The translations under genes were made by a program, and so were the position numbers. A stretch of DNA of 64,000 nucleotides from positions 1 through 64,000 of the forward strand of contig NZ_CACSJO010000022.1 of NCBI RefSeq assembly GCF_902706195.1, read 5' to 3'. The stretch is from Novosphingobium sp. 18050 (GTDB taxonomy: Bacteria; Pseudomonadota; Alphaproteobacteria; Sphingomonadales; Sphingomonadaceae). The number at the start of each line of letters is the position of its first letter. Position 1 is the first letter of the stretch. The notes beneath the pieces are model-generated. The model saw only the letters and a list, made by a program, of their open reading frames with translations, was not told the origin of the DNA and ran no database searches. Of the stretch, positions 8,504 through 18,298 are shown piece by piece.

Positions 8504-8538
8504 GACTTGGCATAGCCTGATATTTTCGGAGACCTTCG

Positions 8539-8802
8539 ATGCGCAAATTTATCCTCCCCATCCTCGCAGTCGGTGCGTTCAGTATGGCCGGCTGCGCCAG
8601 CAACTACGGCGGTGAAGGCGCCCTCGCAGGCGGTGCGCTCGGCGCGGGCGTCGGCGCTATCGCGGGCGGTAATGTCGCCACCGGAGCGGCGATCGGTGCA
8701 GCAGCCGGCGCGGTGGCCGGTTCGACTGCCAAGAAAAATAACGACCGCGGCTGCTATCGCTATGATCGCCGCGGCGACCGTTATTGGGATCGCGATTGCT
8801 GA
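8539..8802 (+). CDS. Small glycine-zipper outer-membrane lipoprotein
   Basis: An 87-residue lipoprotein. The signal MRKFILPILAVGAFSMAGC ends in a lipobox with Cys19 as the lipidated residue. Residues about 25-65 are a glycine zipper (repeated GALGAGVGAIAGG-type blocks), a feature of the Rickettsia 17-kDa antigen/OmpA-like glycine-zipper group that inserts in membranes. The C terminus is polar and aromatic (CYRYDRRGDRYWDRDC) with two cysteines. The start is supported by GGAGA 7 nt upstream. The EcfG-like promoter in front suggests induction in general stress. Exact function unknown. Confidence 0.85.
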   Translation: MRKFILPILAVGAFSMAGCASNYGGEGALAGGALGAGVGAIAGGNVATGAAIGAAAGAVAGSTAKKNNDRGCYRYDRRGDRYWDRDC

Positions 8803-8837
8803 TCCCGGCCCGGAAAAATAGCCCTGACGGGTCGCAC

Positions 8838-8871
8838 ACGGCGCGCGGACGAAATATCGTCCGCGCGCCGT
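8838..8871. terminator. Strong hairpin between convergent genes
   Basis: A perfect 15-bp GC-rich stem (8838-8852 and 8857-8871) with an AATA loop lies 36 bp after the glycine-zipper lipoprotein stop. It is followed by CTCGTTTC, a weak T-run, and can serve as terminator for the plus-strand gene and possibly also for the minus-strand metallopeptidase gene. Confidence 0.65.
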
Positions 8872-8911
8872 CTCGTTTCAGGCACCTGAGAAATACCCTC
8901 TCCGATCCTGC

Positions 8912-8938
8912 TCAGGCCGAGCTTGTCGAAGCCCCTGC
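8912..8938. repeat. REP-like element, copy B, forming the 3' end of a gene
   Basis: On the minus strand the core GCTTCGACAAGCTCGGCCTGA matches the dispersed element found at 23894-24004. Here it is inside a coding frame: it encodes the terminal residues GASTSSA and supplies the TGA stop (8914-8912) of the HExxH protein. Confidence 0.6.
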
Positions 8939-9406
8939 GAACGGCACGATGCCCCGGTAGCTGTCGACCGGCGGAGCACCCGGCACATGCACGCCAAGGC
9001 CCATCAGGAAGATGTGGCGCACGATCTCGGCCTGCTGCTCGATGCCGTAGCGTTCCAGCGTCCAGCCCGGTCGCAGGGCATAGTCGTAGCGGCACAGTGG
9101 ATGGCGCATCAGCGGCAGATACCAGCGGCCCTTGGTCTGTGTTTGCCAGACGTGCGTCATCTCATGGATGAACAGCCCTTGCAGGCCGAGCGGCGCCTGC
9201 GAGAAGTCGGCTCGATACAGGCTTGAGCGCTGATGGAAGTGCAGGTGCCCGCAAGGCGCCATCGCCGTGTTCAACGGCTGGAACGGGAACCATTTGCGCC
9301 GCCGGACCCGAACCGGGCCGCAATCGATCGCCTCACCGAAGACGGAGCGGATCAGCGCTGCCTCGCCTGCTGTCAGGGCGCGTTCGCCGCCGGGAGGGAC
9401 GCTCAG
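8912..9406 (-). CDS. HExxH zincin-like protein of the sphingomonad Vgr-related family, with CTG start
   Basis: The protein contains a zinc-binding motif IHEMTHVW (His81, Glu82, His85 counted from the CTG) and a downstream RYGIEQQAEIVRH helix that could give the third ligand, suggesting a metallopeptidase-like fold; activity is unproven. The first ATG/GTG/TTG in frame is TTG 9274, but the frame is open and protein-like upstream (RALTAGEAALIRSVFGEA, then VRRRKWFPFQP), which I recall as conserved in this family. No ATG, GTG or TTG exists there, so I place the start at CTG 9406, whose last two bases are the first two of the upstream gene's TGA. This gives 164 residues. The last residues and the stop come from a REP-like element. 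Confidence 0.7.
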   Translation of the reverse strand: MSVPPGGERALTAGEAALIRSVFGEAIDCGPVRVRRRKWFPFQPLNTAMAPCGHLHFHQRSSLYRADFSQAPLGLQGLFIHEMTHVWQTQTKGRWYLPLMRHPLCRYDYALRPGWTLERYGIEQQAEIVRHIFLMGLGVHVPGAPPVDSYRGIVPFAGASTSSA

Positions 9407-9933
9407 TGGTGCATTCCTTCCATATTGCCCATTCCGCCCATGTCGCCGCCCATCTTCTCGACATCGAGCGGCATCGACAGTTTGTCGCCGTCAGAGAAGG
9501 TCATCGTCAACTCGGCCTTGCCCCCGGCCTTGAGCGTGGCAGGCAGTTCGAAGGCCATGACGTGCAGTCCGCCCGGCGCGAAGACTACCGAGGCACCGGG
9601 ATCGATCGGCAGCGAATCGACCTTGCCCATCGAGCCGCCGTTGGTCTGGTGCATCTCGGCCTTGCCAGCACCGAGGATGCTGACGGCGGCCAGAGTTACA
9701 GGCTCGGCGCCGTCGTTGCGTACGGTGAAATATGCTGCAGCCGGGCGCCCGGCGATGACGGGAAGCATCAGCTTGCCGTCGCTCGCAACCAGACCCGGCT
9801 TGGCGTCGGGGCCGGTGAGAGTGGCCTCGTTCGATGCCGTCGGGCTGTCGGGCTCCTTGCCGCAGGCGCCCAGAGTGAGGGCCAGAGCAGCCGTAAGAAG
9901 CAGGGCGAGGGGGCGATGCGGTTGCACGGTCAA
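9403..9933 (-). CDS. Periplasmic copper chaperone, PCu(A)C family lipoprotein
   Basis: A PCu(A)C (DUF461) protein that would carry Cu(I) for cytochrome oxidase assembly or copper homeostasis. A lipoprotein signal (PLALLLTAALALTLGAC) leads into the cupredoxin-like domain with the Cu(I) ligands in the family spacing: EMHQ, a later Met (GGSMGKV) and LHVMAF. The C-terminal tail is Met/His rich (MGGDMGGMGNMEGMHH), a likely extra metal-binding stretch. The start is TTG 9933 with AAGGA close upstream; GTG 9927 is an alternative. The TGA stop overlaps the CTG proposed as the start of the next gene. Confidence 0.88.
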   Translation of the reverse strand: MTVQPHRPLALLLTAALALTLGACGKEPDSPTASNEATLTGPDAKPGLVASDGKLMLPVIAGRPAAAYFTVRNDGAEPVTLAAVSILGAGKAEMHQTNGGSMGKVDSLPIDPGASVVFAPGGLHVMAFELPATLKAGGKAELTMTFSDGDKLSMPLDVEKMGGDMGGMGNMEGMHH

Positions 9934-9989
9934 GGTATCCTTGTGACTTCGCCGGGGAAAAATCGCTCGCTTAATGCCATTCGAGAACA

Positions 9990-10017
9990 CTTGTTCCAAG
10001 CAAAACCGCCCCTATAT
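9990..10017 (+). promoter_or_regulatory. RpoH (sigma-32) promoter of dnaK
   Basis: CTTGTT at 9990-9995 and CCCCTATAT at 10009-10017 are separated by 13 bp, close to the sigma-32 consensus CTTGAA-N13-CCCCATNT. The expected transcription start near 10024 leaves a leader of about 100 nt before the dnaK ATG. Consensus and placement fit heat-shock control; no CIRCE is seen here. Confidence 0.65.
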
Positions 10018-10122
10018 CGCGCCTCGACGACGTTAAGCGTCACCGAGCCGTGCAAGCCGCCTTGCCTTGTGTAAGGGAGGCGATCCGCACGGTGTCACCC
10101 ACTGACGTGAGGAATGGGGATA

Positions 10123-12030
<1,908 letters not shown>

Positions 12031-12051
12031 CCAGTCCTGATGAAAACCCTG

Positions 12052-12084
12052 ACCGCCACCGGTGCAAATCGCGCCGGTGGCGGT
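12052..12084 (+). terminator. Hairpin between dnaK and dnaJ (partial terminator)
   Basis: An 11-bp perfect stem, ACCGCCACCGG (12052-12062) with its complement (12074-12084) and an 11-nt loop, follows the dnaK stop. There is only a short T/A-mixed run after it, so it may lower read-through into dnaJ or protect the dnaK 3' end, not stop transcription fully. Confidence 0.55.
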
Positions 12085-12111
12085 TAGAGTATTCCGGCGG
12101 GGAACTATCAC

Positions 12112-13239
12112 GTGTCAGCTACTGAAATAGACTATTACGAACTGCTCGAGGTTGAGCGCGGCGCAGACGACAAGGTCATCAAGTCGTCCTACCGCAGGCT
12201 TGCCATGCGCTATCACCCGGATAAAAATCCGGGCTGCACGGATTCCGAAGCGAAATTCAAGCAGATCAGCGTCGCATACGATTGCCTCAAGGATCCGCAG
12301 AAGCGTGCGGCCTACGATCGCTACGGTCATGCTGCGTTCCAGCAGGGCGCTGGCGGCGGCGGCGGCCAGAGCGGTGACTTCGGCGATATCGGCGATATCT
12401 TCGAATCGATCTTCGGCAGCGCCTTTGGCGGCGGTGGCCGTCAGCAGCAGCGCCGCGGCGCTGACCTGCGTTATGACATGGAAGTGAGCCTCGACGAGGC
12501 GTTCCGCGGCAAAAGCACCGAGATCACGATCGAAGTCTCGCAAGGCTGCGAACCTTGTAAGGGCACCGGCGCCGAGCCGGGCACCAGCAAGCGCGGCTGC
12601 AACATGTGCGCCGGCCACGGCAAGGTGCGCGCGCAGCAGGGCTTCTTCGTGGTCGAACGCACTTGCCCGACCTGCCAGGGTCGCGGTGAGGTAATCGACA
12701 AGCCATGCCGCTCGTGCGGCGGTGAAGGTCGGGTCGACAAACCGCAGACGCTCCAGGTGGACATCCCGCCGGGCGTGGATTCGGGCACGCGCATCCGCCT
12801 TTCGGGCAAGGGCGAGGCAGGACCGTTTGGATCACCTCCGGGCGATCTCTATATCTTCCTGCACGTCAAACGTCATCGCGTCTTCGAGCGCGAGGGCACC
12901 ACTCTGCTGACCCGCGTGCCGATCACGTTCACGACGGCGGCGCTGGGCGGATCGATCGAGATTCCCGGCATCGACGGGGATGCGATCACGGTCGACATTC
13001 CCGCCGGCATCCAGTCGGGCAAGCAGCTGCGCAAGCGTGGCACCGGCATGCCGGTGCTGCAGGGGCGCGGTCGGGGCGATATGGTCGTGGAGATTTCGGT
13101 TGAAACACCGACCAAGCTTTCGGCGCGCCAGAAAGAACTCCTGCGCGAATTGCAGGAAACCGAAACGGGTGACGAATGTCCCGGCTCCAAGGGCTTCTTC
13201 GATCGCCTGAAGGACGCCTGGAACGACCTGACCGAGTAA
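12112..13239 (+). CDS. dnaJ: Co-chaperone DnaJ (Hsp40)
   Basis: Stimulates DnaK ATPase and delivers substrates. The 375-residue type I DnaJ has the J-domain with MRYHPDKNPG (HPD), a Gly/Phe-rich segment (about 77-110), the four-repeat zinc-binding domain (CEPCKGTG, CNMCAGHG, CPTCQGRG, CRSCGGEG) and the C-terminal substrate domains. The start is GTG 12112 with GGGGAA upstream. It lies 81 bp after dnaK and probably shares its heat-shock promoter. Confidence 0.98.
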   Translation: MSATEIDYYELLEVERGADDKVIKSSYRRLAMRYHPDKNPGCTDSEAKFKQISVAYDCLKDPQKRAAYDRYGHAAFQQGAGGGGGQSGDFGDIGDIFESIFGSAFGGGGRQQQRRGADLRYDMEVSLDEAFRGKSTEITIEVSQGCEPCKGTGAEPGTSKRGCNMCAGHGKVRAQQGFFVVERTCPTCQGRGEVIDKPCRSCGGEGRVDKPQTLQVDIPPGVDSGTRIRLSGKGEAGPFGSPPGDLYIFLHVKRHRVFEREGTTLLTRVPITFTTAALGGSIEIPGIDGDAITVDIPAGIQSGKQLRKRGTGMPVLQGRGRGDMVVEISVETPTKLSARQKELLRELQETETGDECPGSKGFFDRLKDAWNDLTE

Positions 13240-13293
13240 GCGGCCCGCGCGTCCTTCTCGATACGAGGAGGGCGCTGCCGCCTACCGGGTGGG

Positions 13294-13338
13294 GGGGATT
13301 CGCGCATGACGCAGCGCCGCGTCAGAACGCGAATCCCC
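13294..13338. terminator. Cruciform-like bidirectional terminator between dnaJ and patatin gene
   Basis: The outer 11-bp arms GGGGATTCGCG (13294-13304) and CGCGAATCCCC (13328-13338) enclose an inner 6-bp stem TGACGC/GCGTCA (13307-13312 and 13319-13324). It lies between two convergent stops (13239 and 13343) and can fold on both strands. Confidence 0.65.
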
Positions 13339-13342
13339 TCTA

Positions 13343-15709
13343 TCAGCCCTCCGGGTTGCCACCTCCCCGCATCGGTGAGGACATACTGAGCCCACCCCCC
13401 GCCAGAACCTCGCGCCGGATGCGTTTGATCAGCCCCGGATCGGCACGAAGCCGTGTCTTCTCCTCGTCGAGGATCGCGATGAAGGCGCGGCGCTTGAAGC
13501 CTAGCAGTTCCACCGGCGACATCGCGTGCTCGGCTCCCAGCGTCGATGCGATCATGTCCATCACTCGCTCAGCCCCATGCAGGCGGCCCCAGAGATAATC
13601 GTTCTCGCGGTAAGTGCGGCTGAAGAAGGCGCCGAAGTTATAGAACTCGGTCCCGCGCAAGGTCTCCCCGGTGCCGCCGCGCCGGATCGCATGGCAATCC
13701 TCGGGCGAAATGCGGTCGACCAGCACGGGATCGAACTCGTTCAGCCCCTCGCCGCGCAGCAGGGGCAGGGTGACGGTGTCGTAAAACGGGAACCCCAGAT
13801 AGGCGAGCAGCACCCGCCGCCGCAGCGCCTGCGGCATGGCCGCCAGCGCCTGTGCCAGCAGGTCGTCGACCGCCCCGTCCGCATCGATCAGGTTACGCCG
13901 CTTCTCGACATGTTCGACGACCGCTTGCGGGTCTTCGAAGAACGCCCGCGCCAGCGCTGGAAAATCATCGCCCAGAGCCGCCAGCGGCTCGCGCTCGATA
14001 TAGAGCGACAGCGCCGCGTAGATAGCCGCGCGCGCCGCATCGCGGTCTTCCTCGGTGACGTCGGCCTCGGCCTCCCACTCCTGCGTCACCCGCCGCGCCA
14101 GCAGGCGCAGGCGGCGAACACGGAAGGCGATGTCATGCGAGCGAAAGAACCCGATCATCGCAGGCGACACCGCCTCGCGCAGCGCCTGCGTGCGGTCGAT
14201 CCCGCTGGCGGCAAGGTGCAGCATCAGTCGAGCCCTGATCGGGTCGGCAGAAGGCAGGTCCAGCTCCGGCGCTGCCTCCAGAACCATGCGCGCGATCATC
14301 GCCGCGATGCCGCTGAACTTTACCTGCGCATAGCCGTGATAGGCATAGCCCGCCTGCTCCAACGCCGCGCCTTGCGCCTTGGCGCGCCAGGCGGCGAGCC
14401 GTTTCGGCGTCGGCCGGTCGAGGAACAGAGTGTGGCCGAACAGTCTGTCTACCGTCTCTTCGATCTGCGGACGCATGGCGAGGACGATTTCACGCAGCGT
14501 CGCCATCTCGCGCGATTGGCTGGCAAGCGTCTCCAGATTGTCGCGGATCGGCTGCTCGCGCGGGATGGCGGAGAGTGCGCCGAAGATCACCGGGAAGAAA
14601 CCGGGCAGGGTAGTATCGCGCCGCATCTCCGCGCCGAGGTGATCGGGCGTAGGATCGATATAGACGAAGCGCCGATCGATTTCGCGCGTGGCTGGCCGGT
14701 CGCGCAGCACCGCCATCGCATCCGAAAAGGGCGCATTGACCAGCACCGAGCCGTCGATCAGTGACACCGAATCGAGTTCGCCGCGCCGCGCATGTTCGGG
14801 CATAACCCGCGCGAGGAAAGCATCCCGTTCCGGCCAGGATGCTCCGTATTCCGCGACGAGACGGTCGATCTCCTCGATCCGCAGGGGCGGGAATGCGCCG
14901 GGAAAGCTGGCCGAGGCTCGCGCCGCCAGAACCAGTTCCGGGATACCCGCAAGCGGCTGCCCACTTGTTCGCCCGGTTAGCGCATGGAAGCCTAGGGTCA
15001 GGCGGTGCTCGCTCTCCAGCACCAGTTCGGGCGAATGGAGCCGCAGCGTTTCGAGGTGGCCCTTGAAGTCGGTAGCGGTGACGAAAAGGTCTAGCGGATG
15101 CTCCGCCGGCAGCAGCGGTTTGCCGCATGGCGCCTCCGCCATCGCCGTCAGCGCGCGGTAGAGCAGGCGCGAGAAGCCGATGCCGCTGAACGGCGGCTCA
15201 AACCAGCGTGAGCGGATCAGGCGCGACAGTTTCTCGCGCACTTCAGCCCGCGCCTCGGGAGCGACGCTGGCGCTCACCGCATTGCCCGGCCGGTGGAGAA
15301 GGTAGGAGACGAGCGGGCTGGCCCAGAACTTGGCTGCGCGCGATCCGGGCCGCGCCTCGGGATCGAGCAGCATGTCGACATCGGCATTGTCGAGCCACAA
15401 ATCGGTCAGCGGCTCCAGCGACTGCCCCGAATGAATCGCTTGCGCGAGGAACACGCTGTTGATGCCGCCCGCGCTGGCCCCGGCGACGATGTCGGTGAGG
15501 ATGCGCAGGCGAACATTGCCGCCGCTTTCAAGGCGTCGCAGCAAGGCAAGATAGACCGCCGCACTCCCTCCGGGCGCGTCCTCCCGTGACCACAGCGCCC
15601 TGCTGGCCTGAAGGGCCTTCCACAATTCCTTGGTGACGCCGTGCATGTAGACCGCAAGGCTGACACCGCCATAGCAGACCAGCGCGATCCGCAGTTCTTT
15701 CTGCTGCAT
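13343..15709 (-). CDS. Large patatin-like phospholipase family protein
   Basis: A 788-residue protein of the patatin-like group common in sphingomonads and actinobacteria (with a DUF3376-like C-terminal part). The N-terminal patatin domain has the oxyanion segment LVCYGGVSLAVYMHGV, the nucleophile elbow GASAGG near residue 78 and the catalytic Asp in SLIDGSVLVNAPF near 316, giving the Ser-Asp dyad of the fold. The C-terminal 400 residues are helical with no motif I can name. It is predicted to hydrolyse acyl lipids; the substrate is unknown. No signal peptide is visible. It is divergent from radA. Confidence 0.85.
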   Translation of the reverse strand: MQQKELRIALVCYGGVSLAVYMHGVTKELWKALQASRALWSREDAPGGSAAVYLALLRRLESGGNVRLRILTDIVAGASAGGINSVFLAQAIHSGQSLEPLTDLWLDNADVDMLLDPEARPGSRAAKFWASPLVSYLLHRPGNAVSASVAPEARAEVREKLSRLIRSRWFEPPFSGIGFSRLLYRALTAMAEAPCGKPLLPAEHPLDLFVTATDFKGHLETLRLHSPELVLESEHRLTLGFHALTGRTSGQPLAGIPELVLAARASASFPGAFPPLRIEEIDRLVAEYGASWPERDAFLARVMPEHARRGELDSVSLIDGSVLVNAPFSDAMAVLRDRPATREIDRRFVYIDPTPDHLGAEMRRDTTLPGFFPVIFGALSAIPREQPIRDNLETLASQSREMATLREIVLAMRPQIEETVDRLFGHTLFLDRPTPKRLAAWRAKAQGAALEQAGYAYHGYAQVKFSGIAAMIARMVLEAAPELDLPSADPIRARLMLHLAASGIDRTQALREAVSPAMIGFFRSHDIAFRVRRLRLLARRVTQEWEAEADVTEEDRDAARAAIYAALSLYIEREPLAALGDDFPALARAFFEDPQAVVEHVEKRRNLIDADGAVDDLLAQALAAMPQALRRRVLLAYLGFPFYDTVTLPLLRGEGLNEFDPVLVDRISPEDCHAIRRGGTGETLRGTEFYNFGAFFSRTYRENDYLWGRLHGAERVMDMIASTLGAEHAMSPVELLGFKRRAFIAILDEEKTRLRADPGLIKRIRREVLAGGGLSMSSPMRGGGNPEG

Positions 15710-15797
15710 TTACGTAGATTGGCCCAGGCGCGCGATATTGGCAACAATACAAGAATGGCAATTGCGTTCTCATTCCGTTCCCGTTAGTCGAACGGGC

Positions 15798-17165
15798 ATG
15801 GCGAAACCGAAACGTCGATATATATGCCAGGCATGCGGGGGCGTTTCCACGCGTTGGCAGGGCCAGTGCCCCGACTGCAGCGAGTGGAACACACTAGCCG
15901 AAGACGCGCCGCAGACGATTTTTTCGTCCAAGCACGATTTGTCCTCGGGCGGGCGGCCGATCCTCTTCACCCCACTCGACCAGCCCGGTGAAATCCCGAA
16001 GCGGCGCACCAGCGGCATCTCCGAATTCGACCGGGCACTGGGCGGCGGCTTCGTGCCCGGCTCGGCGATCCTGATTGGCGGCGATCCGGGCATCGGCAAG
16101 TCGACGATCCTGCTGCAGGTATCGGCGAACGTTGCCAGGGCCGGCGGCCTCACGGTCTACGTCAGCGGAGAGGAAGCGGCCGGACAGGTTCGCCTGCGCG
16201 CAGAGCGGCTTGGCCTTTCCAACGCGCCGATCCAACTCGCGGCGGCGACTTCGGTGCGCGATATCCTGACCACGCTGGGCATGATGGACCCACCAGCGCT
16301 GCTGGTGATCGATTCGATCCAGACCATGCATTCCGACCAGATCGAAGGTGCGCCCGGCACCGTCAGCCAGGTGCGCGGCTGCGCGTTCGAACTGATCCGC
16401 TACGCCAAGGAAAACGGCGTCACCCTCGTTCTCGTCGGTCACGTCACCAAGGACGGCTCGATTGCCGGTCCCCGCGTGCTGGAGCATATGGTCGACGTGG
16501 TGATGAGCTTTGAGGGGGAGCGCAGCCACCAGTACCGCATCCTGCGATCCTTGAAGAACCGCTTCGGTCCGGTCGACGAGATTGGCGTCTTCGCGATGGA
16601 GGGAAGCGGGTTAACGGAAGTCGGCAACCCCTCGATGCTGTTCCTCTCGGGCCGGGAGGAGCCGATGGCGGGGAGCGCGGTGTTCCCGGCGATGGAAGGC
16701 ACTCGGCCGGTGCTTGTCGAAATCCAGGCGCTGATCGTCCGGCTGCAGAGCGGGGCAACCCCGCGCCGCGCCGTGGTCGGTTGGGATTCAGGCCGCATGG
16801 CAATGCTTCTTGCCGTGCTGGAGGCGCGCTGCGGGCTCAGCTTCTCAAGCGCCGAAGTCTATCTCAACGTTGCTGGCGGATACCGGTTGAGCGATCCTGC
16901 CGCCGACCTTGCGGTTGCCGCCGCGCTGATCTCGGCGCTGGGCGACAAACCTCTGCCGACGACGGCTGTGTGGTTCGGTGAAGTCTCGCTCGCAGGAGAG
17001 ATTCGTCCGGTCGCCCATGGCTCGATCCGGCAGCGCGAATCAGCGAAGCTCGGGTTCGCCAGTGCCTTCGGACCTTCGAATGGACCGCCGCCGGAGAAGG
17101 GCCTGAAATTTTCCGGGCTGGCAATGTTGCCCAACCTCGTTGACCGCATCCTGTCCGATGCCTAA
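15798..17165 (+). CDS. radA: DNA repair protein RadA
   Basis: Recombination helper that promotes branch migration of recombination intermediates. The 455-residue protein has the N-terminal zinc finger (Cys10, Cys13, Cys24, Cys27), the RecA-like ATPase with Walker A GGDPGIGKST (94-103) and LLVIDSIQTMH (Walker B), the RadA-specific LKNRFGPVDEIG and the Lon-protease-like C-terminal domain (AVVGWDSGRMAMLLAVLEARCG, LAGEIRPV). ATG 15798 is used because the family start MAKPKRRYIC begins there, although the frame is open further upstream. cvpA follows after 12 bp. Confidence 0.97.
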   Translation: MAKPKRRYICQACGGVSTRWQGQCPDCSEWNTLAEDAPQTIFSSKHDLSSGGRPILFTPLDQPGEIPKRRTSGISEFDRALGGGFVPGSAILIGGDPGIGKSTILLQVSANVARAGGLTVYVSGEEAAGQVRLRAERLGLSNAPIQLAAATSVRDILTTLGMMDPPALLVIDSIQTMHSDQIEGAPGTVSQVRGCAFELIRYAKENGVTLVLVGHVTKDGSIAGPRVLEHMVDVVMSFEGERSHQYRILRSLKNRFGPVDEIGVFAMEGSGLTEVGNPSMLFLSGREEPMAGSAVFPAMEGTRPVLVEIQALIVRLQSGATPRRAVVGWDSGRMAMLLAVLEARCGLSFSSAEVYLNVAGGYRLSDPAADLAVAAALISALGDKPLPTTAVWFGEVSLAGEIRPVAHGSIRQRESAKLGFASAFGPSNGPPPEKGLKFSGLAMLPNLVDRILSDA

Positions 17166-17177
17166 TCCTGCCCGTCT

Positions 17178-17696
17178 ATGACTGGCTTCGACATTGCCGT
17201 GCTGCTCTTCGTGGGCCTCGGCGCCATTACCGGCTTCATCCGCGGCTTCGTGCAGGAAATCCTGGCTCTGGCCGCGTGGGTCTTTGCGATCTTCGCGATC
17301 CGCATGCTGCATGCGCCGGCTACTGCCTGGCTTGAGCCGCATATCGGGTCGGATTCGGGCGCAGCGGTTCTTGCTTTCGCGCTGTGCCTCGGCATCCCCT
17401 TCGCGCTTGTGAAGCTCGTCGCCAGATGGGCCGGCAGCAAGAGCCGAGCCTCGGTGCTGGGCCCGATCGACCGGGTGCTGGGATTCGGCTTCGGCGCGGT
17501 GAAGGGCGTGATTATTATCGTATTGGGATTCTCGGTGCTGGTGCTGGGCTACGACACCGTATGGGGTGTAGGCGGCCGGCCTGACTGGATCACCTCTGCG
17601 CGGACTTATCCCTTTATCAATGCCAGCAGCGAAGCGCTGGTTCAGGTGATCGCCGAGCGCCGCCGCGAAGCTGTCGCCGCCGAGGCATTGCGCTGA
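17178..17696 (+). CDS. cvpA: CvpA family membrane protein
   Basis: A 172-residue colicin-V-production family protein. Four hydrophobic segments (about 5-28, 30-48, 62-85, 100-122) and the family start DIAVLLFVGLGAITGFIRGFVQEILALAAW are clear. Relatives affect envelope stress, biofilm and purine-related phenotypes; mechanism unsettled. The radA-cvpA order is typical of alphaproteobacteria. The next gene starts 5 bp downstream, so radA, cvpA and the IscU-like gene probably form one operon. Confidence 0.9.
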   Translation: MTGFDIAVLLFVGLGAITGFIRGFVQEILALAAWVFAIFAIRMLHAPATAWLEPHIGSDSGAAVLAFALCLGIPFALVKLVARWAGSKSRASVLGPIDRVLGFGFGAVKGVIIIVLGFSVLVLGYDTVWGVGGRPDWITSARTYPFINASSEALVQVIAERRREAVAAEALR

Positions 17697-17701
17697 GCGC
17701 T

Positions 17702-18121
17702 GTGGCTGCCGCCGTACTCTATACCCCTGAAGTGCTTGGGCTCACGATCGAACTGGCGCATTATCCGTTCAGCGACGATCTTGCGCTGCGCGGCGAAGGC
17801 CGCTCCAAAAGCTGTGGCAGCACGATCACCCTAGGCCTGGGGGTCGGGGCAGACGGCACCATTGAGCGGATCGGTGTGCGCAGTCAGGCGTGTGCGATCG
17901 GGCAGGCGGCGGCTGCCATTTTCGCACGCGCCGCCGCAGGACGGACCCCGGCCGAGATCGAGCAGGCGAGGTGCGCGATTGCCTCGTGGCTGGAAGGTGA
18001 AGCCGCATTGCCGGACTGGCCGGGCCTCGCCGTCATCGCCGCAGCGCGCGAATTTCCAGCGCGCCACGGCGCCGTCATGCTACCTTGGAATGCTGCCATG
18101 GAAGCACTTTCCCCCACGTAA
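17702..18121 (+). CDS. IscU/SufU-like iron-sulfur scaffold protein lacking the third cysteine
   Basis: A 139-residue protein with a NifU_N/IscU fold pattern. Cys38 (RSKSCGSTITL) and Cys64 (RSQACAIGQAAAAIF) match the first two cluster ligands of IscU. At the third site, where IscU has a His-Cys pair, this protein has His122-Gly (PARHGAVML): the His remains and the Cys is absent. Sphingomonads carry such proteins annotated as scaffold proteins. It may bind a cluster through two Cys and a His, or act in sulfur transfer. The start is GTG 17702, 5 bp after cvpA. Confidence 0.75.
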   Translation: MAAAVLYTPEVLGLTIELAHYPFSDDLALRGEGRSKSCGSTITLGLGVGADGTIERIGVRSQACAIGQAAAAIFARAAAGRTPAEIEQARCAIASWLEGEAALPDWPGLAVIAAAREFPARHGAVMLPWNAAMEALSPT

Positions 18122-18221
18122 ATTACCACGCGCTTGTGTGCTTGCGCCGCATGGAACCGTCCGGCAGCGTTTTGGTCGATAAATCCGGCAGTTATCGGTT
18201 CTATTTCGGATATTCCCTCTT

Positions 18222-18259
18222 TTGCTGCGCAGCAATTTGTGTTGCAATGCGATATTGCA
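18222..18259. promoter_or_regulatory. Twin TGC/GCA palindromes upstream of phaR, candidate PhaR operator
   Basis: TTGCTGC|GCAGCAA (18222-18235) is a perfect 14-bp palindrome. Next to it, TGCAAT (18243-18248) and ATTGCA (18254-18259) form a second inverted repeat with a 5-bp centre. Studied PhaR proteins bind TGC...GCA-type sites and repress their own gene; the site 40 bp before the phaR ATG fits autoregulation. Confidence 0.55.
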
Positions 18260-18298
18260 GGGTGATATCCTAAACATCCGCAGGATTGGGGACTGGAA

